The notes under the pieces: model-generated | What the model saw: the letters and a program-made list of their open reading frames with translations, nothing else | What the model was told of the DNA's origin: nothing | Databases searched by the model: none | Position numbers and translations under genes: made by a program | Shown: positions 33,743-44,829 of the stretch, piece after piece | Position numbering within the stretch: the first letter of the stretch is position 1 | Layout: each line of letters opens with the position of its first letter | Assembly: GCA_036245805.1 (NCBI GenBank) | Contig: BTRK01000002.1 | Location: 5,514,689-5,578,688 of the forward strand | Length of the DNA stretch: 64,000 bases | Reading direction: 5' to 3' | DNA from: Pristionchus mayeri | Taxonomy: Eukaryota > Nematoda > Chromadorea > Rhabditida > Neodiplogasteridae

Positions 33743-34980
33743 TTGGGGTGTCCGGAAAGTTCGTATAATTTTTTTTTTTTTTTTATTCAATGCTTTACAA
33801 TTCTCAGTGACCAATGTATGCCCCCTTCTTTCTCACTACCTCCCTCCAGCGATTGGGCAGGGTCTCGATTCCTCTCTTCCAGAAGGCGGGTTTCTTCGAG
33901 ACCGCCCAGTTCACGAAAGCCCTCACAACTTCATCTCGATTCTTGAACTTCTTTCCTTTGCAGAAGTCAGAGAGAGAGCGGAAGCAGTGGTACTCGCAAG
34001 GGGAGAGATCCGGGGAATACGGTGGATGGGGAATCCTCTCGATCTTCAGCTCGTCCATTTTCTTCTGGGTCATCTTCGCTCGATGTGGGCGAGCATTGTC
34101 CATCAGAAGAAGAATTTTGCCCTGGTTCAGGAGTCTGGGAGGGACTCTGATCGCGACATCTTCCAGTTCTTCAGAGAAGAGGTCGGCATTGATGCTGGTG
34201 CCAGGGACGAGGATCTCCCAGTAGATGGGACCGAGCACTGAGAAGAAGAAGCAGAGAAGTTCCTTCTTTCCGTGCTCTTCCTTCTTCGGGACGGGCGTGG
34301 GCTTCTCATCTGCATCCACCCATTGCAGTCTCCTGACAGGGTTATCGTACGTGATCCACTTCTCATCTGTAGCGATGATGGAATTGACCCATCGAAGATT
34401 GGATCTACGATGGAGTAATTCCCGACAGACTTGAACACGATTTTTCAGCTGTTCGGGGGAGAGGTCATGGGGAATCACTTGTGGGAGTTTCGGCTTCTTC
34501 CCAGATCGATGGAGGATATCGGACACCGTTGATCTGGGAGTACCAGTATCCTTCTTCAACTCACGCACACTGGCCATGGGCTTGCGCTTCAGTGTGCGGA
34601 GAACGAGAGGCTGATCGAGGGAGGGAGGGCGTCCAGAGCGGGGTTGATCATCGAGACCAAACTCTCCTTTCTTAAAGCGGGAGAACCACTTATAGCAGAA
34701 GGGTATGGAGGGGGGTGTCAGCTCCTTCCGACTGGGCCAGGGCAGAGTGGGCCTCCTTCACGGATCGGCCAAGACGGTAATAATGAAGTAAAACTGCTCG
34801 GAGGTAGAGATGGGAGTCCATCACAAGAATCAATGTAGCAACTAGGAGACTGATTAAATCCTCTCACTACTCAACGTCAGAATTATGCAATACATTGTTG
34901 ACAAACATTGCGCAATCACTGCATTTGATCGCGAACTGACTTTTTTCCGAAGCATTATACGAACTTTCCGGACACCCCAA
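33743..34980 (-). mobile_element. mariner-family element, copy 1 (defective)
   Basis: Terminal inverted repeats TTGGGGTGTCCGGAAAGTTC (left) and GAACTTTCCGGACACCCCAA (right), flanked by TA on both sides. About 1.24 kb, inserted in the TTC4-derived DNA. Opposite in orientation to the copy at 41429-42670, from which it differs by few substitutions. Confidence 0.95.
33804..34821 (-). pseudogene. Broken mariner transposase
   Basis: Homologous along its length to the intact transposase of 41590-42606. A one-base gain in a C run in the N-terminal third (near 34712-34718) shifts the frame, leaving an open frame of 257 codons from the second helix-turn-helix onward. The third catalytic Asp is replaced by Glu (SPCEYHCF instead of SPCDYHCF). 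It is very unlikely to be active. Confidence 0.92.
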
Positions 34981-34982
34981 TA

Positions 34983-35145
34983 GATTTGAGCATTTAACCA
35001 TTTTCATTCTTTCCCGCTCAATGACTTCCTCTCGCTCCACGAGCAACTAGAAATTATTCACCGCGAAGAGCAGAGGAATTGAACTTTTTTTGATAGTATG
35101 TACATTATGAGAATTCGCGTCTTTCGAGAATATACAACAGACTAT
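34983..35145 (+). repeat. Decayed copy of the 45406-45560 segment
   Basis: GAGCATTTAACCATTTTCAT and CATTATGAGAATTCGCGT match the stretch starting GAGCATCCAACCATTTTCAT at 45411. So this block and the exon-like block at 45.2-45.5 kb belong to one dispersed duplication. Confidence 0.6.
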
Positions 35146-35189
35146 CTGAGAAAATCAACATATTTGTTCAGCGACTTGGCACAGGCCGA

Positions 35190-36018
35190 AAATTCGAATT
35201 GCTTCTGACTTCACCAATAGGTCGGCCTCGACGAGGATAACCGACGAGCATCGCCAGAATTTCGACCCGCATCACCGCGCGCGGCAGCGCGGATCAACGC
35301 CGGAAATCGATAATCCCACTTTTAATTCGGACAAGAATACAATTCCCCAGAAATTTTTCAAGAACCCGCAAAAATATTATTGCTGATATAGCTTCTTCTT
35401 GAGCCGATACACACTTTAGTAGAAAGGCGCGATTTAAAATTTTCTGGAAGGAAGTTAAAATCAATTTTTTTTTTTTGGGCTACTGTAAGTGAGTGCAAAA
35501 GTCGGACGACTTTTCCCAATTGGTGTAACATAGTCTAAATTCGATTTGCAAGCACTGTATCACCAATTGGGAAAAGTCGTCCGACTTTTGCACTCAATTA
35601 CAGTAACCCAAAAATTACACCATAATTCGTTCATAATTGATTTTAACTTCCTTCCAGAAAATTTTAAATCGCGCCTTTCTACTAAAGTGTGTATCGCCTC
35701 AAGAGGAAGCTATTTCAGCAATAACATTTTTGCGGGTTCTTGAAAAATTTCTGGGGAATTGCATTCTTTTCTGAAATAAAAGAAGTAGTTGGATCGAAAA
35801 ACTCCCAGGAGTAAAAAAAGTCTTAGAATCAGTCAAGGGATGTATCACCCCTACCGCCGCATCGATTGGGATCGATATAAAAAATTTCATGGATTACTGT
35901 ATTTTTTTGCATGATCCGCGCTGCCGCGCGCGCGGACGCGGATCGAAATTCTGGCGATGCTCGACAGTTACCCTCGTCGAGGCCGACCTATTGGAGAAGT
36001 CAGAAGCAATTCGAATTA
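35190..36018. mobile_element. 0.83 kb foldback element
   Basis: Left arm begins AATTCGAATTGCTTCTGACT, right arm ends AGTCAGAAGCAATTCGAATT. Both arms carry AGGTCGGCCTCGACGAGG, CGCGCGGCAGCGCGGATC and CCAATTGGGAAAAGTCGTCC in inverse order. No transposase frame. Confidence 0.85.
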
Positions 36019-36019
36019 G

Positions 36020-36435
36020 CAAGGGAATAGATAGAGTAGGGGGAATATCAAGCTGCATGTAGGAGAACTTCATGCTCTATGAGGTCGATAAGTAATTTCA
36101 TTGCTAATATGCTCAAAAAATCCACAGGACATTTTGAGAAGCTACTTGGTGAATGCACGATTCATCACTAGCTTTTGACTCTGGAATCAGCATGTGTTCT
36201 AATGTGTATTAGCGAAAAGAGTTAAAAGTAAATACATAAACCGTTATCAGGCAAAGCATTATGCGCGCGTTTGATTAATAGATAATTACCGTATATCCTC
36301 TCAATCCAATCGATAATCTCCAGATGACGGCGATCATCTGCTCTAGAAAGTGGCCAATCTTCGCACAAAGGCGGAAAAGGAAGAAGATAAAGAGGAGAGG
36401 GACAGAAGGAAGAAGAGGGGTTGGTCGTGGTGAAC
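36020..36435 (+). pseudogene. TTC4 fragment: 3' flank joined to intron 6 and exon 7
   Basis: 36020-36110 matches TTC4 3' flank (16920-17010: GGGAATAGATAGAGTAG, CATGCTCTATGAGGTCGATA). 36110-36430 then matches intron 6 and exon 7 (AATCCAATCGATAATCTCCA then GATGACGGCGATCATCTGCT), where the frame is disrupted. The order differs from the parent gene, so it is a rearranged duplicate. Confidence 0.82.
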
Positions 36436-36464
36436 ACAGTGTTTAGTGTTTAGTTTATTATTTT

Positions 36465-36710
36465 GTCATCAGATAGACCATGCTATCGCTAGACCGTTTG
36501 GGCTAGAAGTATCCGATTTTCCTGGTACAATTTCTTTCTGGCCACCTGGCAGGAGCGTGCTTCAGGTGCTTCCCAAAGGTCAGAGAGCGGACCGAGTGGC
36601 GTGCTGGTCGCCTAGAATAGCTAACCATCCGCGGTTACCTTCTAGACGATGGGCACAGAAATTCGGCCGCCTCTTGAAGCTGTTGGCTAGTGATGATGCA
36701 ATCATTTGAG
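36465..36710. repeat. Dispersed repeat, copy 1 (pair of 45893-46140)
   Basis: Shares CATGCTATCGCTAGACCGTTTG, GATTTTCCTGGTACAATTT and GCGTGCTGGTCGCCTAGAAT (each under 23 bases, partly diverged) with the later copy. Both copies keep a parallel open frame with FPGTI, PPGR and ACWSPRI, which may reflect recent duplication rather than selection. I do not recognise it. Confidence 0.6.
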
Positions 36711-37267
36711 CATTCTTCTGACTCTACAACTTATTTGCGTGCACTGCTCGCAGACCAATGCATTTTACAATAAAAAAATACAAGCGAGGGGAGGAGGAAC
36801 TAATGCATGAGAGACGAGAAATGAGACAATGAGTTCAAATTTCTACCAGCGAGTTTCTAGTTTCTCTGTCATGTTCCATCAGATAGATAACGGTTGTGCT
36901 AAGAAATTTCTACCCGAGTCATCCCTCTTCTCTCCTTTCTCGCTGCAGGTGAACATTTTTTGCAAAGAAATTTGCTGATGAATCGCTACAACTATTTTTT
37001 CGATGAGTATATAGGTACCATGAAACATCAGTTATCCAGGATGACTTTGTGTGCTCTTTTTCAATGTTGATGCAAGTGAGATGATCGCGTTTGTCGCTTC
37101 CTAGTTTTTGATGGATTTCGAGAATGTCAGTTGCGCGGATGGTTTTTCAGGATTTCAATTTTTTTTTTGAAGTGGAAGTTATTTACAAACTTTTTTCGTT
37201 GACTCTATGCAGGTACCATGAAACACCAGTGGTGCAGGATGGTGTTTGATGACCCTCACGACCCTTA

Positions 37268-38472
37268 TATTAGGCTGATGCATAAGTTTTTTCCAATTTC
37301 TACTTTTAATTGTTTCACTTATTCTGGTCTTTGGTTCTAATTGATTATCATTTTGATCTCTATATATTATTACTGCATGTATGCTCTCTTTAGCGCACCT
37401 TAGTCCAGACCTCTTGAGAGCGCTTAGTGGTCATTGTGTGAAGTCAAGGAGCCGTGGCTACGAATGTAGCTGCGACTTTCTCAGATTAGATCTTTCCAGT
37501 GAGCCGTGATTGGGCAAAATAATCAACACTATCGTGAAGTGTGATGAACGTACATCACAATAACACATGTAATTCGGATTGTGCACAAAAGACCTGTTCA
37601 CATAAGGTACAAATTTCAGAGTGGGGTTCAGTTCGCCATGACCAAAATGTGTTTCGTTTACTGCGCTTCCTCACAAATTGGCCTATCGAAACCAAACAGA
37701 TTTCATCATGAAGCTTCCTAGATGAGGAGCTTATATTTGCTTTATGGTGGGCTTTCATCATTACAATCAGAAGCTGCAGTCATCAAAAACTTATATGATT
37801 AAATTTACACATCGAAATCACTGTTTTTCAAAGCATCCTGATTAGATGATAGATGGTGGTCCCACATTTTTGTGTTTATCATCATCAGCTACCCTCAAAT
37901 TATCCCTAATTTGCTTCACATAGTCACGGGATTCCTGAGAATTCAGAAATGGTACTCCAAAAATAACAACTGAAAGTCAAATTTTTCGATAGCTCTCATT
38001 TTCGAAAAGGGCTAACACGAGGTCTCAAATTTCACGAATGGTAAAGTTACCCCATACAGTAAGATTAAAGCGCCCCTATACAAAAGTCAGTCTCTATAAC
38101 ACAAAAGGAAGGAAAGGGGGCTCATTTGCTATCCTCTAATCCTGGGATTGAGTAAGCTAGCACCGCTTTCAACCACTTTTTCGAGAGAGCATTCAAGGGG
38201 CTTCTAAATAATGTATGTGGGTCTCTTTTTTTCTGCAAAGAAACAGCGAGTCCAACTTTTTCAAAATTTTATTGAAAAATTCGATCGTGGTTAACGATCG
38301 ATTTCTCCAATGATTTAAAAGTACGGCACAATTCGAGCATATGATTATAAGTGTGAACTATGCCCCTACATAATGCTACGGATTAGTACTGATTGGATTT
38401 GAAGGACGCTTTTTAGGAGACTTTGAATTACGCCTCCGAAATTGGAAAAAACTTATGCATAAACCTAATATT
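37268..38472 (+). mobile_element. Decayed second mariner-like element
   Basis: Terminal inverted repeats TATTAGGCTGATGCATAAGT...TCCAATTTC and, inverted, GAAATTGGAAAAAACTTATG...AATA, beginning TTAGG at a TA as in the Hsmar1 type of mariner. The interior has short mariner-like snatches on the plus strand (IVKCDER near 37535; YICFMVGFHH near 37735) separated by stops and frameshifts. Roughly full length at 1.2 kb but long inactive. Confidence 0.6.
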
Positions 38473-38539
38473 TCCTAGATATATTATTGTAGGAAGTGAT
38501 TTAGTACTGGAGAGTCTCTATTTCCATCCCACAGTCTTT

Positions 38540-39050
38540 CAATCTTCAGGGACATTGATCTTTATGCCTGATAATTGATCTTTGATCTCTCCCAGGCTGT
38601 GATCCGAGGCGCGGAGTGTCTACTCGAGCTTGGCTGTGCAGAAAACACACTCAAGTGGATCGACTCGTTCCTCGAGGGAAGGAAGAACAGGGCTGAGGTT
38701 GGCCGTGGTGCTGATTCATTGGTTTTGATTTTTTGGGAGAGGCAGCCATACGATTAGCCGATCTAGTTAGTGAATTTCTTGATTTGATGGTGAAACGTAG
38801 AAATGAATTGGCGAAATTTTATCTAGTCAAATTTTACGTAACAGTTACCGCAATGACTATTAGCTTATTAATAGGGAAGAGGAGAAAGAACCGAGCTGAG
38901 GTTAGTGATGACGGTTCTGATTGAGTGGTATATTATTTGGATGCCAACCCTTCCTACCAGTAGCCGATCTCGTTTTCGCATCTCTTGGGTAGAAGGTGAA
39001 ACATAGAAGTGCATCGGGAAAATTATTCAATTGTTTTTATTCACAAAGGT
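38540..39050 (+). pseudogene. TTC4 fragment: exon 6 fused to the end of exon 7, with repeated intron 7 pieces
   Basis: 38595-38685 is a copy of exon 6 (GCTGTGATCCGAGGCGCGGA, AVIRGAECLLELG), with the TTTGATCTCTCCCAG acceptor kept. It runs directly into a copy of the exon 7 end and its intron (AGGGCTGAGGTTGG), deleting what lies between. Two further partial copies of the same intron segment follow, up to GGTGAAACATAGAAGTGCAT at about 39015. Confidence 0.85.
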
Positions 39051-39304
39051 GAGGAGATTGACACATCTATCTTTTTTTCGGTTGATTATTGATTATGAGC
39101 TTATTATAAGATTATACTTATCTGCATTTTTCTTAGAGGCAGGCAAAAGATGACATTATATGCTCGAAAATAGTGTTTGACTATTTCTGTAGTAGCGGGG
39201 TTAACTGAGATTTACTTCGCTGATCGTATGGGTGGTTTATGTTTCATCGTGAAGTCATAAGTTTCTGGATTTAGAATGTGTTAATTTTTAGCTGTGAATA
39301 TGAG

Positions 39305-41200
39305 GGACTATCTGAGAGAACCGAGCAATATCACCTATAGGCCGTACAACGAAAAATAAAGTGATGATTTTAAGTTCTCCCTAGGGGTAACTTTTCACGT
39401 AGAGTTCGAAAATCGACCTTAGAAAGCCGTATCTCTGGCCCCTCATTTCCTGTGGCACGCCTCAACGGCGAGGTCAGTTTTTGTAAATCGTGAACGGCTA
39501 CTCCAAACCTCCTACATGTATAGTGATTCTGATAGATCTCGATGAGATAAGCATTTTTACTGTTGGAAATGAAAAGCTAGCTCATCTGTGAAAAATATTA
39601 TGGCAAATATTATGAAAAAAAATATGAACAAATTGACGACCTGAAAAATTTTGCGGTAAAAGGTACAAAATAAACTTTTCCATTCGATTCCTCGTTCAAA
39701 ATTACCAATAGGTGCAAAATTTCGTTTTGATCGGCGTGGACATATGCACTGATTTTAATCTCCGAACAGTGAAGAATCATTGATTTTAGCATCTTCGGAG
39801 CGACGACATTTTCTGAAATGCTGTAATTGGCCCTCAGAATAATTTATAATTTCCAAATAACTTCTGTTGTGAATATTAAAATGCTTTTGAGCGCATCAAA
39901 ACTTGTAATTTTGCCACTATGATCATGCAAAATGACGAGCAGGTCAAAATGTTCAAATTGGAAAAACTGCTCCAATTTATGCTTGTATCACCTAATAACG
40001 TTGTAAAACACTCACAAATAATGAAATACGCTTGTGAGATACCAGGTTACTGACATTTATGGTCAAATTAGAAAATTTTTTTTTGTCATGCTTCATTGAG
40101 GATGTTGACTTTTCGAAACATCCGAATAGTCACTCGGATGCTTATTTCTACTTGTCAAGTTATTGATAGTATTGTCTTAAACCAATTGTGTGTGCTATAC
40201 TGACCTTTGGGAGAGTCGTTCTCAATAGTGGCATGCGTAAATGGTCAGTTAGGTCTTCGAACCAGATCTCTAATGCGTAGTTGTCGGATGTGAGCTTACA
40301 TGCAGCATCCATGAATGATCTTAAATTATATTTTTAAAAGGACAACATAAATTTAGCAAAAATGAATAATCAGCAGAGTAACATTTGGGATGTTTCGAAA
40401 AGTCAACATCATCAATGCAACATGAAAAAAACCGATTTTTTAATTTGACCATAAACACCATTAACCTGGTACCTCACAACTTTATTTCATTATTTGTGAG
40501 TGTTTTACAACGTTATTAGGTGATACAAGCATAAATTGGAGCAGTTTTTCCAATTTGAAAATTTTGACCTGCTCGTCATTTTGCATGATCGTAGTGACAA
40601 AATTACAAGTTTTGATGCGCTCAAAAGTATTTTAATATTCACAACAGAAGTTGTTTGGAAAATATAAATCATTCTGACGGCCAATTACAGCATTTTAGAA
40701 AATGTCGTCGCTCCGAAGATTCTAAAATCAATGATTCTTCACTGTTCGGAGATTAAAATCAGTGCATATGTCCACGCCGATCAAAACGAAATTTTGCACC
40801 TAGGGGTAATTTTGAACGAGGAATCGAATGGAAAAGTTTATTTTGTACCTTTTAACGGAAAATTTTTCAGGGCGTCAATTTGTTCATATTTTTTTTCATA
40901 TTATTTGCCATAATTTTTTTCACAGATGAGCTAGCTTTTCATTTCCAACAGTAAAAATGCTTATCTCATCGAGATCTATCAGAATCACTATATATGTAGG
41001 AGGTTTGGAGTAGCCGTTCACGATTTACAAAAACTGACCTCGCCGTTGGGGCGTGCCACAGGAAATGAGGGGCCAGAGATACGGCTTTCTAAGGTCGATT
41101 TTCGAACTCTACGTGAAAAGTTACCCCTAGGGAGAACTTAAAATCAGCATTTTATTTTTCGTTGTACGGCCTATGGTGAATCCTTTCAGAGAGTCTATCA
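39305..41200. mobile_element. 1.9 kb giant foldback element, long form of the 31141 MITE
   Basis: Arms of about 0.9 kb run from GGACTATCTGAGAGAACCGA to AGAGAGTCTATCA, meeting around 40230-40330. The outer 190 bp of each arm is the sequence of the 300-bp element at 31141. Each arm contains the mirror image of the same ~60-codon open frame (SMILHCSEIKISAYVHAD at about 39790 minus and 40725 plus). No DDE or other transposase motif is visible. Confidence 0.9.
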
Positions 41201-41214
41201 TATTTACTCCCTAA

Positions 41215-41426
41215 CCGCACTTTGATATTATTGTTTGCTGTTCTTCCTGTTTTTATTCCCCTCCAGTCGTTTATGAATCATTTTAAATGGAATTTATTCG
41301 CATTTTTATCTTAAATCTTAAGCGGAGAATTTAAATTGATGGAAATGAACCATCACTATGGCGTACTTGTGAGAACCACTTTTGGGGTGAAGTTACAGTA
41401 GCCGGGTAATACATAGAGTAGGCTAA
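41215..41426 (+). pseudogene. TTC4 3'-flank copy, left of mariner copy 2
   Basis: Matches 16760-16935 downstream of TTC4 (CCCCTCCAGTCGTT, CTTGTGAGAACCACTTTT, AGTAGCCGGG). The similarity resumes at 42673 after the transposon, which dates the insertion after the duplication. Confidence 0.8.
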
Positions 41427-41428
41427 TA

Positions 41429-42670
41429 TTGGGGTGTCCGGAAAGTTCGTATAATGCTTCAGAAAAAAGTCAGTTCGCGATCAAATGTAGTGATTGCGCA
41501 ATCTGTTTGTCAACAATGTATTGCATAATTCTGACGTTGAGTAGTGAGAGGATTTAATCAGTCTCCTAGTTGCTACATTGATTCTTGTGATGGACTCCCA
41601 TCTCTACCTCCGAGCAGTTTTACTTCATTATTACCGTCTTGGCCGATCCGTGAAGGAGGCCCACTCTGCCCTGGCCCAGTCGGAAGGAGCTGACGCCCCC
41701 TCCATACCCTTCTGCTATAAGTGGTTCTCCCGCTTTAAGAAAGGAGAGTTTGGTCTCGATGATCAACCCCGCTCTGGACGCCCTCCCTCCCTCGATCAGC
41801 CTCTCGTTCTCCGCAAACTGAAGCGCAAGCCCATGGCCAGTGTGCGTGAGTTGAAGAAGGATACTGGTACTCCCAGATCAAGGGTGTCCGATATCCTCCA
41901 TCGATCTGGGAAGAAGCCGAAACTCCCACAAGTGATTCCCCATGACCTCTCACCCGAACAGCTGAAAAATCGTGTTCAAGTCTGTTGGGAATTACTCCAT
42001 CGTAGATCCAATCTTCGATGGGTCAATTCCATCATCGCTACAGATGAGAAGTGGATCACGTACGATAACCCTGTCAGGAGACTGCAATGGGTGGATGCAG
42101 ATGAGAAGCCCACGCCCGTCCCGAAGAATGAAGAGCACAGAAAGAAGGAACTCCTCTGCTTCTTCTTATCAGTGCTCGGTCCCATCTACTGGGAGATCCT
42201 CGCCCCTGGCACCAGCATCAATGCCGACCTCTTCTCTGAACAACTGGAAGATGTCGCGATCAGAGTCCCTCCCAGACTCCTGAACCAGGGCAAAATTCTT
42301 CTTCTGATGGACAACGCTCGCCCACATCGAGCGAAGATGACCCAGAAGAAAATGGACGAGCTGAAGATCGAGAGGATTTCCCATCCACCGTATTCCCCGG
42401 ATCTCTCCCCATGCGACTACCACTGCTTCCGCTCTCTCTCTGACTTCTGCAAAGGAAAGAAGTTCAAGAATCGAGATGAAGTTGTGAGGGCTTTCGTGAA
42501 CTGGGCGGTCTCGAAGAAACCCGCATTCTGGAAGAGAGGAATCGAAACCCTGCCCAATTGCTGGAGGGAGGTAGTGAGAAAGAAGGGGGCATACATTGGT
42601 CACTGAGAATTGTAAAGCATTGAATAAACAATAAAAACAAAAAATTATACGAACTTTCCTGACACCCCAA
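41429..42670 (+). mobile_element. mariner-family element, copy 2 (apparently intact)
   Basis: 1242 bp with terminal inverted repeats TTGGGGTGTCCGGAAAGTTC and GAACTTTCCTGACACCCCAA and TA target duplications on both sides (41427-41428, 42671-42672). It contains one uninterrupted transposase frame. Only one mismatch is evident in the outer 20 bp of the two ends. Confidence 0.96.
41590..42606 (+). CDS. mariner transposase, D,D34D type, 338 aa
   Basis: Catalyses cut-and-paste transposition of its own element. The first ATG of the frame is at 41590 (MDSHLYLRAV); an upstream TTG is also in frame. Helix-turn-helix region 1 is at residues 5-65, ending GRPP; a second lies around 82-110 (SVRELKKDTGTPRSRVSDIL). 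The catalytic triad is Asp about 152 (ATDEKWITYD), Asp about 241 (LLLMDNARPHRA) and Asp about 276 (YSPDLSPCDYHCF). The second and third are 34 residues apart, as in mariner. Length is typical of the family (about 340-350). No stop or frameshift, so it may be active or recently active, and could also mobilise copy 1 through its ends. Confidence 0.95.
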   Translation: MDSHLYLRAVLLHYYRLGRSVKEAHSALAQSEGADAPSIPFCYKWFSRFKKGEFGLDDQPRSGRPPSLDQPLVLRKLKRKPMASVRELKKDTGTPRSRVSDILHRSGKKPKLPQVIPHDLSPEQLKNRVQVCWELLHRRSNLRWVNSIIATDEKWITYDNPVRRLQWVDADEKPTPVPKNEEHRKKELLCFFLSVLGPIYWEILAPGTSINADLFSEQLEDVAIRVPPRLLNQGKILLLMDNARPHRAKMTQKKMDELKIERISHPPYSPDLSPCDYHCFRSLSDFCKGKKFKNRDEVVRAFVNWAVSKKPAFWKRGIETLPNCWREVVRKKGAYIGH

Positions 42671-43440
42671 TAGCAAACTGCATCTAGGAGAACTCATGCT
42701 CTACGAGCTCGATCAGTAATTTCATTGCTAATTTGTTCAAAACATCATAAAAATAATTGAGAAGCCACTTGGTGAATGCACGATTCATCACTAGCTTTTG
42801 ACTCTCGAATCATCACGTTCATTAATTTGTGCCAAATGAAAGAGCAAACAATAAATACATAAATCGATAGCAAGGAATGCATTATGTGCGCGTTTGATTA
42901 ATCAAAAAATACCGTATATCCGCCCAATCCAATCGATAATCGCCAGATGACGGCGAGCCTCTGCTCCAAAACAGTTGGCGATCTTTGTGCCGAGGCGTAG
43001 AAGGAAGAGGAGAAGGAGGAGAGAGACAGAAGGAAGAAGAGGGCTGAGGTTGGTGGTGGTGAATAGAATGTGCTACAGCATACTGTGGTTATCGTCTACA
43101 GTACGCTGATTCATTGATTTACTATGTACAACCGCAAATTTGCTCATGATTGGCCGATTTGGTTGTAGCATATCTTGAACTGAAGTTCAAACGGTGAAAC
43201 GCTATGGATACATTTGTTAATCTGGAGGATACAACCCATGTAACAGTTACCGCAATAATTATTGACTTATTATTATGGAAGAGGAGGAAGAAGCGAGCTG
43301 AAGTTAGTGATGACGGATACTGATTGAGTGGTTTATTATTTGGATGATAACCCTCCTTACCATTAGCCAATCTAGTTTTCTCTTATCTTGAGTAGAAGGT
43401 GAAACATAGAAGTGCATCGAGAAATTTATTTGGCTGGATT
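42671..43440 (+). pseudogene. TTC4 fragment: 3' flank, intron 6 and exon 7 copy
   Basis: Continues the duplicate interrupted by the mariner. 42940-43055 is an exon 7 copy (GATGACGGCGAGCCTCTGCT) with a one-base insertion and a TAG (GAGGCGTAGAAGG). Two partial copies of the intron 7 segment follow (GGTGAAACGCTATGG at 43193, GGTGAAACATAGAAGTGCAT at 43399). Confidence 0.85.
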
Positions 43441-43789
43441 GAAGCCAACACGATGGCGCCTTCATTAGCTACAGACGAGTTTTGAAAATTCAAAGACAAC
43501 TTAAATTTACCCAACAAGAACGAAACCTTGATCTCACCAAGACACCGTCGTGTGTACGAGAGAGTATGCAAAAGTGAGAAAGCGCGGGATTACGCTGATC
43601 ATTTCCGGCTCTCCCTTGAGGCTATTATTGATTTTTAGCATTTTTGATTCGATGAAGGATAAAAAATAATGGGTCAATTTCGTCCTTGTTGGGTAACTTT
43701 AATTTCCAGGTTATTATCAAACTCGATTTCAATGCTATAATTTATCAAAAAAGTTACAAGAATTTCGCATTACCTCATTAAGTTTCGGC

Positions 43790-44420
43790 TGGTTATTGCA
43801 AACTGCTGAAACCCAAGGTGGTTGAAACACTGATCGACGATGACTGTTAGTGTTTTTCATCAATTATGGGGATCTAATTGTAAAATCATGCTTCCATGCA
43901 TCGGCACATGATCATTTAGATTGTGCTTTAGAATCAGCAACAAATACAATCTAGCAGTTGTTAAAAAGTTATTTTTTTATTGCCTATGACTATGATCCAG
44001 AACTGTCGCTCTGATTACATGTTCGCTTTTCTTACAGCGTTGAAACATATAAATTATTGGCACAAAGATCGGGAACCAAACGGCAACCCGAACCTGCCTT
44101 CTTTAGCTGTAACCCAGATCGCAGAATCAAACTCGATTCCTATATATTTTGCTCAAGAAGGTTAGCGATCTGAGCGCGTAGGCGGAGATAGACAGAAGGA
44201 AGAAGAGGGCAGAGGTTGGTCGTGGTGCTGACTCATTGGTTTAGTCTTTTTTTCAATTCTCGTATTAGTATTAGTTAGTGAATCTCTTGAATTGACGTTG
44301 AAACACGGATGTGTTGTAGGAATGCTTTGTTGCTGAATTAGTCCACGTAGCAGTCGCTGCACGATTGGTTTATTATACTGCGATAACTATTAGCTTATTA
44401 TTAGGAGGAGAGGAACTGGC
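43790..44420 (+). pseudogene. TTC4 intron 7 copy with a truncated exon 7 remnant
   Basis: 43795-43860 matches 14175-14235 (GCAAACTGCTGAAAC, GGTTGAAACACTGATCG). 44160-44215 holds the last part of exon 7 (GACAGAAGGAAGAAGAGGGC). No open frame links them. Confidence 0.72.
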
Positions 44421-44529
44421 GGAAGAGATGGGTTCATTGGATGCACCTAGCATTTGATACATGAGAGGGTAAAATAAAGAAGAGTTGCAATGCGTGTATC
44501 GCTTAGATACCAGAGAATCTGAAAGGAGC

Positions 44530-44632
44530 TGGGGGCACTAGGTCGGATGAGGACTATGACGTCATGCCGCCTTTGATAAGGCTTAGGCTTATCAAAGGCT
44601 CCATGACGCCATAGTTCTAATTCGGCCTAGGG
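44530..44632. mobile_element. Palindromic MITE, GGCACTAGGTCGGATGA family
   Basis: GGCACTAGGTCGGATGAGGA...TGACGTCATGCCGCCTTTGA, with inverted right half ending TTCGGCCTAGGGCC; centre GATAAGGCTTAGGCTTATC. Confidence 0.7.
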
Positions 44633-44829
44633 CCGGGCTGGAGCCATAGATGTGCACGCCGCGGTAAAAGGGACATGACCCCTTACTAGCATTCTTACAT
44701 TATGTCGTGCTTGCATTATGTTTGCCAGGTTAGGAGTGGACAGCTATGGCTTGGTATTCATCTGCCTTGAATGAGCCTGTCAGGCATCGATCTCTTTATT
44801 TGTTGTACATTTATGCTCGGATATTGATT

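Noticed and set aside
33807..34434. Several plus-strand frames of 69-144 codons across mariner copy 1
   Set aside because: Antisense shadows of the broken transposase; the same shadows appear in reverse at 42169-42603.
39610..40913. Two 60-codon frames with SMILHCSEIKISAYVH
   Set aside because: They are mirror images in the two arms of the foldback. Their conservation follows from arm identity, and there is no start context or length that suggests a gene.
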